The notes under the pieces were generated by a model that made no database searches, had not been told where the DNA came from, and worked only from the letters and a program-made list of their open reading frames with translations. The translations under genes were made by a program, and so were the position numbers. Below are positions 44,138-53,861 of a DNA stretch of 64,000 nt, piece after piece. Numbering within the stretch: position 1 is the stretch's first letter; each line of letters begins with the position of its first letter. Origin of the DNA: Planktothricoides raciborskii GIHE-MW2 (GTDB taxonomy: Bacteria > Cyanobacteriota > Cyanobacteriia > Cyanobacteriales > Laspinemataceae); NCBI RefSeq assembly GCF_040564635.1, contig NZ_CP159837.1, positions 7,151,836-7,215,835 of the forward strand, written 5' to 3'.

Positions 44138-44245
44138 AATCTAACATACAATCTAACATACAATCTAACATACAATCTAACATAAAATCTAAGATACAAT
44201 CTAAGATACAATCTTAGATACAATCTTAGATATAATCTTAGATAC
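44138..44245. repeat. 12-bp minisatellite, nine units with graded variants
   Basis: Nine consecutive units: AATCTAACATAC three times, AATCTAACATAA, AATCTAAGATAC twice, then AATCTTAGATAC-type three times. Variants are clustered in order, and ATCTAAGAT is the reverse complement of ATCTTAGAT, so the right half can fold back. Confidence 0.95.
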
Positions 44246-44320
44246 AGGGAATGATTCTACAAAAAAAGAGGAATCACCGCAGCGATTGTCCCTAAACAGG
44301 GATAGTGGACTCGCTACTAA

Positions 44321-44380
44321 GGATGCGACCAGGGATGCGACCAGGGATGCGACCAGGGATGCGACCAGGGATGCGATCAG
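44321..44380. repeat. 12-bp minisatellite GGATGCGACCAG x5
   Basis: Five consecutive units; the fifth has one change (GATCAG). It is unrelated in sequence to the nearby array but has the same 12-bp period. Confidence 0.95.
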
Positions 44381-44506
44381 GGACAAATACAGGATTCGAC
44401 TTTTTTTCTGGGCGATCGCGCTGACGGTCGGCAGATTTCACGAAGAACTAATGGATCGACGGGAATAATCTTTGTACAATTTTGGGAAAATCTACAGCAG
44501 CGACCA

Positions 44507-46066
44507 ATGGACTGGACTACCTCTCTGAAATCTCAACAGGTTGATTTTATTGCTAGACTCAATCACGATCCGACCACATTACTGCATTGTCCAATCCCAG
44601 GGGTACATAGCGAGGTAGTGGCGATCGCGGATGAGAGATTAAAAAAAATTTGGGCATTTTGTCGAAAAACCCTGGTGGAATCAACTCTGCCTTCGGTTGC
44701 CCCATCCATGTCAGTCCGTCAAATGTTGGGGGAACAATTGCCATTAGAATTAGCCATTGAAGCGATCGCCATCATTCTCGCTGAAAAAGTAACCAAAGTT
44801 GACCCCAAAGAACGGCAAAGCATCAAGCGATCTCTCAACTTTTGTTTAAAAGATACCACGGGTAAAACCCAGGCAATTTTTGGCATCCAAGTCAAAGTTG
44901 CCCAAGACATCCCCCAACAAGCCCAATGGCAGATTAACCTTGAAGAAATCAACCAAAATGTCGTGGTTATCTGCGTACTACTGCCCAAAGATGTTAAAAC
45001 CTCTGACACGGAACATCGCCCCATCTTAGTCGGGTTTCTGCCCACAGAACCGATCAAAACTGCTCAAGAGTCTGCAACTTTAAAATTACCCGACTTACTT
45101 TATATGGGAGGATTAGTCAGCTATTTAGAAAGCCTGAAAACGGAGTTCACCTCCGAGTTCACCTCCCAGCCATCGACTGCTGACCCAGAGAATTCCGGTG
45201 AGTGGCTGCGTCCCCTGACCAGTGGTTCCAGTTATGTGTATCCTTTAGCGGTTAGTGCCGATGGTGAAACGATCGCCAGTAGCAGTTATGACGGCAGCAT
45301 CAAACTTTGGCGGATCGGCGATCGCCAGCTTTTAAACGCCTTGGGGGGTCAGCCCTGGTCATCCTATCCCAGCACTGGCAATGCAGCGGCGAAAATTGCC
45401 AATTCTAATTCTGAAAGCAACACCGATGAGTCCCAAGTCGGAATCGGTAAATTAATCCGTTCTCTCCCCGGTCATAGCAGTGGAGTCAGCGCCTTAGCCA
45501 TCAGTCCCGACGGTGAGATTCTCGCCAGTGGTGATTACAATGGCATGATTGCTTTATGGAATCTCGCCACCGGAGAACTGCTGCGGAAATTTTCCGGTCA
45601 TTCCGGCACCATCAAGCCCATGATCGTCAGTCCTGATAATCGCTTACTGGCGACTGGCAGCACGGACAAAATCCTCAAAGTGTGGAACATCGAAACCGGG
45701 ATTATGATTAGGAGTTTTTCTCTGTCCGATCCACCCGTGGCGATCGCCATCAGTCCTGACGGTCAGATGATTGCCAGTGGTTCTAGTGAAGGGACTATAA
45801 ACATAATGGATCTCTCCAGCGGGGAGTTGAAACATCAACTCACAGGTCATGCGGGCTTAGTTGATTCTTTATTAATAAGTGCAGATGGCCAAACCCTCGG
45901 CAGTAGCAGCACCGAAAAAACCATCAAATTATGGAATTTGCAAAGCGGCGAATTACTCAACATTCTCACAGGTTACGCGAACCCCATGATGGCCTTGACC
46001 GTCAAACCAGATGGTCAGACCTTAGAGTTCACCATTACCCATCGCCAGCAACCCGGATGGCATTAG
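44507..46066 (+). CDS. WD40 repeat protein with a conserved cyanobacterial N-terminal domain
   Basis: 519 aa. The first 230 residues form a mixed alpha/beta domain without a recognised family (IWAFCRKTLVESTLP, VVVICVLLPKDVKTSD, LVGFLPTEPI). Residues 240-510 hold about six WD40 repeats, for example GHSSGVSALAISPDGEILAS and GHSGTIKPMIVSPDNRLLAT; the last is degenerate. A six-repeat set plus part of the N-terminus could close a propeller. No membrane segment is seen, and no clear ribosome site precedes the ATG. Probably a protein-interaction scaffold. Confidence 0.85.
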   Translation: MDWTTSLKSQQVDFIARLNHDPTTLLHCPIPGVHSEVVAIADERLKKIWAFCRKTLVESTLPSVAPSMSVRQMLGEQLPLELAIEAIAIILAEKVTKVDPKERQSIKRSLNFCLKDTTGKTQAIFGIQVKVAQDIPQQAQWQINLEEINQNVVVICVLLPKDVKTSDTEHRPILVGFLPTEPIKTAQESATLKLPDLLYMGGLVSYLESLKTEFTSEFTSQPSTADPENSGEWLRPLTSGSSYVYPLAVSADGETIASSSYDGSIKLWRIGDRQLLNALGGQPWSSYPSTGNAAAKIANSNSESNTDESQVGIGKLIRSLPGHSSGVSALAISPDGEILASGDYNGMIALWNLATGELLRKFSGHSGTIKPMIVSPDNRLLATGSTDKILKVWNIETGIMIRSFSLSDPPVAIAISPDGQMIASGSSEGTINIMDLSSGELKHQLTGHAGLVDSLLISADGQTLGSSSTEKTIKLWNLQSGELLNILTGYANPMMALTVKPDGQTLEFTITHRQQPGWH

Positions 46067-46083
46067 CAAATTTAGGGGAAAAA

Positions 46084-46111
46084 GTAGGGGCGAACGGCCG
46101 TTCGCCCCTAC
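46084..46111. repeat. perfect 28-bp palindrome GTAGGGGCGAACGG...
   Basis: GTAGGGGCGAACGG followed by its exact reverse complement, 18 bp after the WD40 stop. Close relatives are the 63559..63586 unit and, with GTCAA in place of CGAA, the 53934..53961 unit. May act as a terminator. Confidence 0.9.
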
Positions 46112-46164
46112 AAGCGGACAAAAAAATAAAATCCTGGTAGAAACATGGCATCAAAAGTTTCTAT

Positions 46165-46255
46165 CAGGAGCAAAAAAATCGTTAGAAACCGGGGTTCTCT
46201 AAGAAATGTCTGCCACTCCACAGCCCTCTACATAGAAACCCGGTTTCTGTGCAAA
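46165..46255. repeat. pair of AGAAACCCGG repeats
   Basis: TAGAAACCGGGGTTCTC (46182) and ATAGAAACCCGGTTTCTG (46230) flank a short unique core. Same class as 7950..8012. It lies between convergent genes. Confidence 0.6.
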
Positions 46256-46272
46256 TTTTTGTTTGATCAAAA

Positions 46273-47142
46273 CTAGATTTCTGGTGCGGAAGAAGACCGG
46301 GACACCACTGGAGTGAGGAAAGCGACTAAAGCGGCGACTCCGAAAGCGAGGACATTGCGTAACAGTGGCAACCATTCAGGGGTGCGAGTCACCACCGGGC
46401 CAATGCCAAACGCTACAAACAAAATTCCCCACAACGGGGAAAACATTAACGCCCATTGCCAGGAAAACACTTGTCCGGGTTTTCTAGGATGACCGGCAAA
46501 TCCCATCACCAAGCCGCCTAATGCGGAGCAAACCATCGTCAAGATCCACTGTTCGCGGGGTAGTCCGGGCACCACTTTACAGCCTCCCTGACGCAGGCAA
46601 GTTTCTACGGAATGCAGAGATTGGATGATCGATTGGTCTTCGCCATTATCACGGACAAAAAACTGATTCCCGTAACGAGTTTGCAATTCAATCCAAAAGG
46701 TTCTGGGTAAAAGCGGATATAAATCATCGCCGACATTAAACGCCAACAAGTTGCCTCCACGAGGATCGGCAATTAGCAGAACACTTTTATCATCTAAGCC
46801 CCAAAATTGTTTAACTGCTCGTCCAGGGGTGCGATCGTATTGAGTTAAAACCCGGAGTTTCCAGCCGGTTTCCGCTTCAAAGTTTTCTAGTTCTTGGGCG
46901 AGATTTTCTTCTTGAACGCTGGTGAGAGATTTGGCTAAATCGATGATTGGGGTAGGTTGATCTGGGAGTAATTCGGGATTATCGTAGGCGATCGCATTAT
47001 GCGGAAACAGCCCCCAAGTGGAGATAGCCAGGAAAAAGGCGGCCAAAGAGATCAAAAGTTTTCGCGGAAATAACTGTTGCATTTGCATCGGTGTCAGTTC
47101 AATATCTTTCAAAGGGGCTAAAAATGGATATGGAGTTGTCAT
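46273..47142 (-). CDS. psb32: TPM domain protein, Psb32-like
   Basis: Start taken as the ATG at 47142; an in-frame TTG at 47154 and ATGs at 47088/47082 are alternatives, and the last gives the cleanest signal peptide (LLISLAAFFLAISTWGLFP then NAIA). The TPM domain follows: TPIIDLAKSLTSVQEENLAQ, LENFEAETGWKLRVLTQYD, VLLIADPRGGNLLAFNVGDD. Two or three C-terminal membrane helices anchor it. Psb32/TLP18.3 proteins face the thylakoid lumen and help repair photosystem II. The TPM family is secure; the Psb32 assignment is likely, not proven. Confidence 0.8.
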   Translation of the reverse strand: MTTPYPFLAPLKDIELTPMQMQQLFPRKLLISLAAFFLAISTWGLFPHNAIAYDNPELLPDQPTPIIDLAKSLTSVQEENLAQELENFEAETGWKLRVLTQYDRTPGRAVKQFWGLDDKSVLLIADPRGGNLLAFNVGDDLYPLLPRTFWIELQTRYGNQFFVRDNGEDQSIIQSLHSVETCLRQGGCKVVPGLPREQWILTMVCSALGGLVMGFAGHPRKPGQVFSWQWALMFSPLWGILFVAFGIGPVVTRTPEWLPLLRNVLAFGVAALVAFLTPVVSRSSSAPEI

Positions 47143-47154
47143 ACAGTCAAACAA

Positions 47155-47674
47155 TTCTTAAATTTAGAGTCGGCAATCGGTTATTTTTTAACCGGATTTC
47201 TTAGAAAAACCGGGCTGCTGTAATCAACCGATTTTCCGGCGGTGAATAGCTGTGCGATCGCCTGTCACCAAGAACAGGCAAGCACTCTTGTTTTCCTTAA
47301 ACCTAGTTGGGTCAATCGTGCCATTACCCCTCCTAGACCTCTAAATATTAATCTTTGTTTACAATTGTTTACGTTACTTTAATATATTCACTCATCTACC
47401 ATCCCGTCAATCTATACCGGCAGATTTTTTTCAAGTCATTTATTGTTAATTATTGGTTATTGTTAACTATTGGTTATTGGTTTGGTTATTGGTGATTATT
47501 TATTGGTTGTTGGTTATTTGACAGAAATCTCCCTAACCCATAACCAACAACCAAGAACCCCCCCAACCCCCCTTCGACCGCCACCGGCTAGGGGGGCAAC
47601 AACCACCAAAGAATCCCTACCCAAAGAATCCCCAACCAACCAATAACCAATAACCAACAACCACCAGCCACCGA
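47155..47674. repeat. spacer with AAC/TTG-rich inverted low-complexity DNA
   Basis: From 47443 TTATTGTTAATTATTGGTTA and TATTGGTTGTTGGTTATT face CCATAACCAACAACCAAG and ACCAATAACCAATAACCAAC up to 47663, so a long imperfect hairpin can form. CCCCCCAACCCCCC...GGGGGG lies inside. No gene supported. Confidence 0.75.
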
Positions 47675-48055
47675 TCAATTTTCGGCAGAATTGGTGATCT
47701 CCATTTCCATATAACTGAGCAACCAATTTGCCATCGTCGCCCGACGAGTCAAACGCGGCACCAATTCACCGACTTTATAACCGGCAAAACCCAACTTTTC
47801 CTTGAGTAACTGCTTATTTTCTGGGGGAATAGAGCGGGTCAACTTCACCGTAGCGGGTCGGCTGGCGATAAAATCAGGGGGTTCTGGATATTCTTGCCAG
47901 GTCGGATCCACGCTACTGGCGTCCCACTGACTCGTCTCTTCATCATATCGATAACCCAGATAGTGCCAGACCAAGCGGTTAACCGTGCGATCGTCCAGCT
48001 TGTCGTTGAGAATATCCCAAACCGTATCTGTATTCAATGGTGGTAAATCAGACAT
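47675..48055 (-). CDS. DUF1823 family protein
   Basis: A 126-aa protein confined to cyanobacteria and plastid relatives. LPPLNTDTVWDILNDKLDD, RLVWHYLGYRYDEETSQWD, YPEPPDFIASRPATVKLTRS and RRATMANWLLSYM are hallmark segments. Length is normal. No catalytic motif is known. It is a single leftward gene, directly upstream of repeat DNA. Confidence 0.92.
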   Translation of the reverse strand: MSDLPPLNTDTVWDILNDKLDDRTVNRLVWHYLGYRYDEETSQWDASSVDPTWQEYPEPPDFIASRPATVKLTRSIPPENKQLLKEKLGFAGYKVGELVPRLTRRATMANWLLSYMEMEITNSAEN

Positions 48056-48228
48056 GATAGATCAATAATTTCATCTAATTTTATCTAGGGGCAAATCTAG
48101 GGGCAAACAACCGTTTCCCCCAGCTATATTTTAGCTTAAATATTGCTAATATTGCTATCGTTTTTAACGGTTTTTAGGGAGCAAAAACGCTATCAAATTC
48201 CTTCCGTTGACCGTCAGCCGCCACCTAG

Positions 48229-51200
48229 TCACATCCAGCCTAGATGTTTATGGATGTTGATGGATGTTGATGGATGTTTATGGACAGACTCACAGATTTT
48301 GGCATCATTGGGACTAACATTATGGCTATATTTCAGATAATCACTGACCCAATCACAAGTCATCGAAGTCAGACTATCTAAATTCAAATTCCACAACATA
48401 ATTTTATGATCGTCACTTCCAGACACAATACTTTGACCATCAGGGGAAAAACTTACATCAATTACCCCAGAAGTATGGCCATGTAAACTTTTAATCAGAG
48501 TGCCATCCTGAATATTCCACAATTTTATGGTGCTGTCCCAACTGGCTGAGGCTAAAGTTTTGCCATCGGGGGAAAAACTCACACTTTCGACGCTATCGCT
48601 GTACCCTTGCAAGAGAGTTTTTTTGAAGCAGCCATGGCGATGCCAGAGTTTGACGGTGTTGTCCCAACTGGCAGAGGCGATGAGTTCACCGTTAGGAGAG
48701 AATCTCACACTGGTGACATAAGAGCGATGGCCATCATCTCCGGCTAAAGTATTCAGCAGCTTACCGTCTTGGCTCCAAATTTTCACGGTTTGGTCATCAC
48801 TGCCAGAGACGATTAACTCACCGTCGGGAGAAACATCCACACTATTCACCCGATCGCTGTGCCCGACCAGGGTTCTGACTAAGGTGCCATCGGTGCGCCA
48901 AATCTTGATCGTGCGATCGCGGCTGCCAGAGACAATCATCCGTCCATCCTTAGAAAAAGTCACACTGGTGACGCGATCGCTATGTCCGACAAATGTTTTC
49001 AGCAAATGCCCATCATCAACCCGCCAGAGATTAATGGTATTATCCGAACTGCCGGAAATCAGGAAATTGCCATCGGGGGAAAAGCCCAAACTGGTAATGT
49101 GATCGCCATGTCCGATTAAAGTCCTCAACAACGTGCCATCTTGCCGCCAAATTTTCACCGTATTGTCTCGACTACCGGATGCAATCAATTGACCATTAGG
49201 GGAGAAACGAACCGCCGTGACGCGATCGCCATGAGCCACCCAAGAAGGATGAAGAAACACACCAACCAAACTCCAAAGACGCACAGTTTTATCAAAACTT
49301 GCCGTGGCAATCACTTGAGCATCCGGAGAAAAACTCACCGTAGTCACCCGACCGCTATGTCCAGTAAATTCTTTGAATAATTGCCCATCTAAATGCCAAA
49401 CTTTGACCAAACTATCGTGACCCGCCGTAGCCAACATTTGCCCCTGTATTTTTGCTGTATTCCCTGGGGAAAAAGACTCTGAATCCTCAGTCATTCTCGG
49501 TAGAACCCTGGATGAATTCCCCATTACTTTCTCCTCTTTCTGGCTCGATGTTCCAGAGGAAGGGGACTGATTGAAAACACTGGAAAAACTGATACTATAA
49601 ATTCCCCCATCATGGGCTTGCCATTCTTGAGTGGGACGAGAATTCCATTCCTTATAGTCATTATTCCAGTCCCATCGCTGAATTTTTCCGGTGATATCTC
49701 CAGAAATAATTGTTTGACCATCGGCGGTAAAACCAACCACGGTCAGGGCTGATTTATGACTTAAATTGGCAACTATTTCCCCATCATAATTCCAAATTTT
49801 CAAAGTTTTATCATCGGACACCGAAGCCAGCCAATTATTCCGGGGACTAAAGCTGACCCAGTCCACCGAACCCTGATGACCGGAGAAAGTTTGTAATAAC
49901 CTACCATCACTGACTTGCCATAATTTAATTGTGCCATCATTACTCGTCGTGGCAATGTGATCGCCTGTGGAATTAAAACTTAAACTATAAACACTATCCG
50001 TATGACCTTTTAAGGTCAAGATTAACTTCCCGGTTTCTATATTCCACAATTTGACAGTGCAATCGCGAGACGCCGAAGCGATTTCTTTTCCTGATGGCGA
50101 AAAACTCACAAAAGTCACATTATTTTCATGGCCTAATGCCGAATGCTGATCTGTCGGAATAGTTTTATACAAACTTCCATTGCGTCGCCAAATTTTCAGA
50201 TTTTTATCATTGCCTGCTGAAGCTATAAATTGACCGTCTGGGCTAAAATTTACACTCCATACTTCGGCACCATGCCCATCAATTCTATTTTTTTCTTTTA
50301 CATTATAAATAGCTTGTTGCAAGGCCGTTATCACCCGCAGCTTCGTCTCTGGAGTTGGGCTAGAAATTTCCTGAAGTTTTTTCCAAGCTCTTAAGCCTTC
50401 AATTAGGGCATCAAAATCTCGCTTGGACACAAATAGGGCTTCACTGGATGCCGCAATCGCTGAAATTTGTAAATTTTGTTTCCGCGATTCCGCTTGCAGC
50501 CAAAGTCTGGCATACAAGCCTGATAAAACGGCTAAAAAAACTGAGATTAAAACCGTTAATTGGAAAAAATTTTTTAATTTCATATGACTTTTTTCTAGTT
50601 GACTTTGCGTCTTTTTTAATTCCACTTTTAGCCCAAAATTTTTATCGTAAGCATCCCGAATATACTGCACCAGGTAATCGTGAATCAATTGATAGCGATC
50701 GCCTGGGGCTTCTCGATGCAAAACCACTAAACCAGACTGCACTAAAATTTCTAAGACAACATCTAACTGACTGGCTTGAGAACCCAAAAAAACGGCTAAT
50801 TCCGACTTCATTCTTAAAGGACGATTTCCCCGATCTTGGGTTAACTGATACAAGACTTTCCAAGCGGCAGCCTGATTTTCTGCCCCACAATCTTTAATCG
50901 ATTGATGCAGAAAATGTTCCATCAATATTTGCTGGGGATTGGCTCCCAATTGCTGATATTGAGAAAGGGTGTTAATTTTCTGGTAATCTTGCTCATCTTC
51001 TTGGAGTTGATTGCAGAGTAATTGCAGAGAAATCGGTCTAACTCTGCCTTTTTCATTGGCCAAATCATTCACCAAAGCATTAATTAAAGCTGGTTCTAAA
51101 TAAAACTGACTTTCCTTGGTTAACGTATCGATGACATTTTTAGCATCATCCATAGTAAAATCATCTAAATAATATATAATATTTTTATTCAAAATATCTT

Positions 51201-53292
51201 TATTAATTACTTCTAGATTTTCTAATAAATCTATGTCTAATAAATAATGTAAACAATCTTGCCGCAAAGATAAAATTACTTTAGTGAAGGGAATATCTAA
51301 ACAAGCTTGCAGAAACTCATAAAAGTATTGACGTTCCGATGGTTGTTTCAGAACAAAGAAAAATTCTTCAAATTGATCGAAGATTAAAATAGTGACTAAA
51401 TTGCGATCGGCATTTTGGCGGAGCTTATCCAAAATCCAGTCAGCAATTAAAGAGATTTCCGAGTTTTGAGCCTGGGTTACAGGTAAATTCAGATGCAAAC
51501 GATTGGCTAAAGTTCTCGCCCAATCCGTATAAGTTCTTAAAACGATGGGTAAAGTAAGGCGATCGCCCATTGGTTGCTGATGTAAAGCCGGGACTAACCC
51601 GGCATTAATCAGAGAAGACTTGCCAACCCCTGACTCCCCATAAATCACCATCAGCTTTTGGTCTGGTCGAGCCATTCGGGATAACAAATTATGAATATCT
51701 TGTTCGCGACCTAATGCGGAGATGCGTGGCGACTTTCCCAAAGCTACCAGTTCTGATTCTGGGGAAACAACCACCGACTCTGCGGGTAACTGACTAGCGC
51801 CAATGAACGGGCGAAACCGATATTGATGCTCAATATCCCGTTGTTGTTTTTTCAGCATAAAAGCTTGCTGATATTCTCTTTGGTTATAGTAGAGCGATCG
51901 CAACTCTTTTAAAATCTGAATATAAAGCCTAGGGTCATCCTCTGGGGCGATTCCATTCAGGGCTAACTTCAAATAACTAATCGCTTCCACAGACTGACCC
52001 AAGTGACTTAAAGCACGAGCCAACAGCAACAAATATAAACTCTGATGCTGTCGCATCGGCAATGGAGAACCAGCCACCGTAGTCAGGGCTTGCTGGGCAA
52101 GGCTTTTCGCCTGTTCCCACTGTTGTTTTTGCGTCGCCACCTCCGCTAAAAAGCCATAATTTTGGGCTAACTGCACTGGATTCTCACTTTGGTGATGCCG
52201 AGTTAGGCACCTTTGGGCAAACGCCGCCAAATCATCCCAGGCTTGTAACCGTCGCAACACTTCCCCTAAAAGCGGCACAAACTTGGCCACTAAATCTCGG
52301 CGTCCAGCATCTTGAAACACTTGCAAACATGCTTCCAGCCGAAGTCGCGCTTTTTGCCAATGAGTCATATAGCTGCTGGCTTGGTCGAGTTCAGCCCGCC
52401 GCCAATAACACAAACCCATATACAGCAGCAAAACACCCAGCCTTTCTTGCCCAGATTCGCCGATGGCGGTCGTCCTCTGGCTGCGAGTTTGCCAAAAACT
52501 AAAACTTTGCTCGTAATGGGCTAACGCTGAGTCAACTCGGGAAAGGGCATGATCGTATCGGCCGGTGACAAAATGTTGGATCGCCGCCAATTGTGGATCT
52601 GGGGCGATCTGAGGGAAACGTTGCAAATCGTGGATCGCGGATTCGAGTTGCTCCCGCGTTCCTTGCACCGTAGAAGCTGGGGGCAAAACAGGTAAATCGT
52701 GAATCACTTTTGGTGAGGCGATCGCCCACTCTTCCAAACGCGCTTGTCCATCCAACACCCGTGCCAACAACGCCGCATCTTGATCAAACCAAAGCTGAAT
52801 TAACTCATCACTGCTGGCTTCAAACTTAATTGAAGCCGCCGCCCAACTCTTGAAATCCGGCGCCCATCTAATCAATTTTTGCAACAACTTTTCTGTCATC
52901 CATAAGACTAAAGGAAAAGGGCAGTTCTTGCGAAATTCATCCCGAACTTGATTGCTTGACTGAAATAATTGATCGATCGCCACCACCGAATCTAACCCAA
53001 AAATCATCAGACCAATGGGGGGGTTCTGAAGTTGATTGATCCGATGAATAATTGTGCTATAAAGGGTTTTTACCTGACAATCCAGTTTAATTTCTAGCCA
53101 GCTTGCGGAATCAATTTTCGAGTTAGGTAACAACTGATGCAAATCCTGTACCATGCGCTCTTGTACACTCGTATAATTGCAGCGCACTAAAATTAATGAA
53201 AATTCCCCTTGAGATAGGGAAATCGCTCTGGCCAAGGTATGCAAAGCTCGTTGGTTTTGAGTAGAAACAGTCATAAGCTCAGGGTAATTCAT
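48229..53292 (-). CDS. giant TPR-STAND-WD40 protein
   Basis: 1687 aa. Residues 1-220 resemble a P-loop-less ATPase-like domain (IGLMIFGLDSVVAID, CPFPLVLWMTEKLL). TPR-like helices follow to about 470. An nSTAND1 NTPase starts near 545 with Walker A KLMVIYGESGVGKSSLINAG and Walker B TILIFDQFEEFFF. A membrane-like helix, LTVLISVFLAVLSGLYA, lies near 912. Fourteen WD40 repeats span about 1004-1630, enough for two seven-blade propellers. STAND-WD40 proteins are signal-sensing switches, some of them antiphage. No nuclease or protease effector domain is visible. The last 16 codons (HKHPSTSINIHKH) are made by a 12-bp minisatellite. Confidence 0.9.
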   Translation of the reverse strand: MNYPELMTVSTQNQRALHTLARAISLSQGEFSLILVRCNYTSVQERMVQDLHQLLPNSKIDSASWLEIKLDCQVKTLYSTIIHRINQLQNPPIGLMIFGLDSVVAIDQLFQSSNQVRDEFRKNCPFPLVLWMTEKLLQKLIRWAPDFKSWAAASIKFEASSDELIQLWFDQDAALLARVLDGQARLEEWAIASPKVIHDLPVLPPASTVQGTREQLESAIHDLQRFPQIAPDPQLAAIQHFVTGRYDHALSRVDSALAHYEQSFSFWQTRSQRTTAIGESGQERLGVLLLYMGLCYWRRAELDQASSYMTHWQKARLRLEACLQVFQDAGRRDLVAKFVPLLGEVLRRLQAWDDLAAFAQRCLTRHHQSENPVQLAQNYGFLAEVATQKQQWEQAKSLAQQALTTVAGSPLPMRQHQSLYLLLLARALSHLGQSVEAISYLKLALNGIAPEDDPRLYIQILKELRSLYYNQREYQQAFMLKKQQRDIEHQYRFRPFIGASQLPAESVVVSPESELVALGKSPRISALGREQDIHNLLSRMARPDQKLMVIYGESGVGKSSLINAGLVPALHQQPMGDRLTLPIVLRTYTDWARTLANRLHLNLPVTQAQNSEISLIADWILDKLRQNADRNLVTILIFDQFEEFFFVLKQPSERQYFYEFLQACLDIPFTKVILSLRQDCLHYLLDIDLLENLEVINKDILNKNIIYYLDDFTMDDAKNVIDTLTKESQFYLEPALINALVNDLANEKGRVRPISLQLLCNQLQEDEQDYQKINTLSQYQQLGANPQQILMEHFLHQSIKDCGAENQAAAWKVLYQLTQDRGNRPLRMKSELAVFLGSQASQLDVVLEILVQSGLVVLHREAPGDRYQLIHDYLVQYIRDAYDKNFGLKVELKKTQSQLEKSHMKLKNFFQLTVLISVFLAVLSGLYARLWLQAESRKQNLQISAIAASSEALFVSKRDFDALIEGLRAWKKLQEISSPTPETKLRVITALQQAIYNVKEKNRIDGHGAEVWSVNFSPDGQFIASAGNDKNLKIWRRNGSLYKTIPTDQHSALGHENNVTFVSFSPSGKEIASASRDCTVKLWNIETGKLILTLKGHTDSVYSLSFNSTGDHIATTSNDGTIKLWQVSDGRLLQTFSGHQGSVDWVSFSPRNNWLASVSDDKTLKIWNYDGEIVANLSHKSALTVVGFTADGQTIISGDITGKIQRWDWNNDYKEWNSRPTQEWQAHDGGIYSISFSSVFNQSPSSGTSSQKEEKVMGNSSRVLPRMTEDSESFSPGNTAKIQGQMLATAGHDSLVKVWHLDGQLFKEFTGHSGRVTTVSFSPDAQVIATASFDKTVRLWSLVGVFLHPSWVAHGDRVTAVRFSPNGQLIASGSRDNTVKIWRQDGTLLRTLIGHGDHITSLGFSPDGNFLISGSSDNTINLWRVDDGHLLKTFVGHSDRVTSVTFSKDGRMIVSGSRDRTIKIWRTDGTLVRTLVGHSDRVNSVDVSPDGELIVSGSDDQTVKIWSQDGKLLNTLAGDDGHRSYVTSVRFSPNGELIASASWDNTVKLWHRHGCFKKTLLQGYSDSVESVSFSPDGKTLASASWDSTIKLWNIQDGTLIKSLHGHTSGVIDVSFSPDGQSIVSGSDDHKIMLWNLNLDSLTSMTCDWVSDYLKYSHNVSPNDAKICESVHKHPSTSINIHKHLGWM
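48243..48284. repeat. GGATGTT(G/T)AT minisatellite at the 3' end of the STAND gene
   Basis: GATGTTTATG, GATGTTGATG, GATGTTGATG and GATGTTTATG occur in tandem with a 12-bp period and encode the C-terminal HKHPSTSINIHKH, so the repeat has probably extended the protein. Confidence 0.85.
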
Positions 53293-53396
53293 CTTCTCAG
53301 CGTCATGGGATTAAATTTCCTGTTATAGTTAAACCGATTTTTTTAATAGCGATCGGATGTCATAACAGCAATTACTAAAAGCAGCAAATAAATAAC

Positions 53397-53439
53397 TTAC
53401 AAATAAATAAATTATTTATTTATTTATTTATATTTGTAA
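53397..53439. repeat. AT-rich inverted repeat upstream of the STAND gene
   Basis: TTACAAATAAATAAAT faces ATTTATTTATATTTGTAA, about 105 bp upstream of the leftward start at 53292. It could overlap the promoter. Confidence 0.7.
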
Positions 53440-53602
53440 AAAATATTTTTGTTAAATGGGTTGACCAGAATTAGGTTTATCTTCCCAATTCAATAAGCTG
53501 GAAATTTTTTTGAAACTGCCCCTAAAATCTAGGCAATTTCGGAATGTGACCATCAATGATCCTCCGAAGTGACCCCTTGTGTACTTGACTACTCTACCAT
53601 CA

Positions 53603-53735
53603 TAGACTAATGCTCAATTAGTCTACTGGTCTGCGGACTGGCGAACATTCGCAGTGTCTTAGCAATTGCTCTATGAATGGGCAAAAGATTTTGGGTAACA
53701 AATTTTGTTACTGTTTATGAGTAACAAAGTTACTC
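53603..53735. repeat. four consecutive hairpins
   Basis: TAGACTAAT/ATTAGTCTA (53603..53625), GCGAACATTCGC (53641..53652), GTAACAAATTTTGTTAC (53695..53711) and GAGTAACAAAGTTACTC (53719..53735) follow one another. No T-runs accompany them. Confidence 0.8.
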
Positions 53736-53861
53736 AATGTTCAAATTTCGTTTTTTCCCGCGAGATGAATTCTTGCAGCGCTTTTCAGGTAGATAAACCG
53801 CATTAACCGCCTGGGAATCGTCTTCCCGTCGGTTGTTGCAACTGGTGCAAAATTTCAGTAG
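53730..53861 (-). pseudogene. possible relic ORF with a CxxC motif
   Basis: About 43 codons read LKFCTSCNNRREDDSQAVNA, then a basic tail KKRNLNIE and TAA at 53730..53732. It looks protein-like and basic, with one CxxC. Upstream it runs into the tandem-repeat element at 53858, so its beginning is gone. I cannot name the family. Confidence 0.3.

Larger units (their letters stand above)
43953..44506. repeat. repeat-filled spacer with two 12-bp minisatellites
   Basis: Holds copy 3 of the HIP1-bounded repeat (43975..44020), TTTAAAGATAATTTAAAGAT near 44060, and the two tandem arrays listed separately. Open frames of about 60 codons here merely translate the arrays. Confidence 0.8.

Noticed and set aside
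44201..44468. Two small frames made of SLVA or DATR repeats
   Set aside because: Opposite-strand translations of the 12-bp minisatellite.
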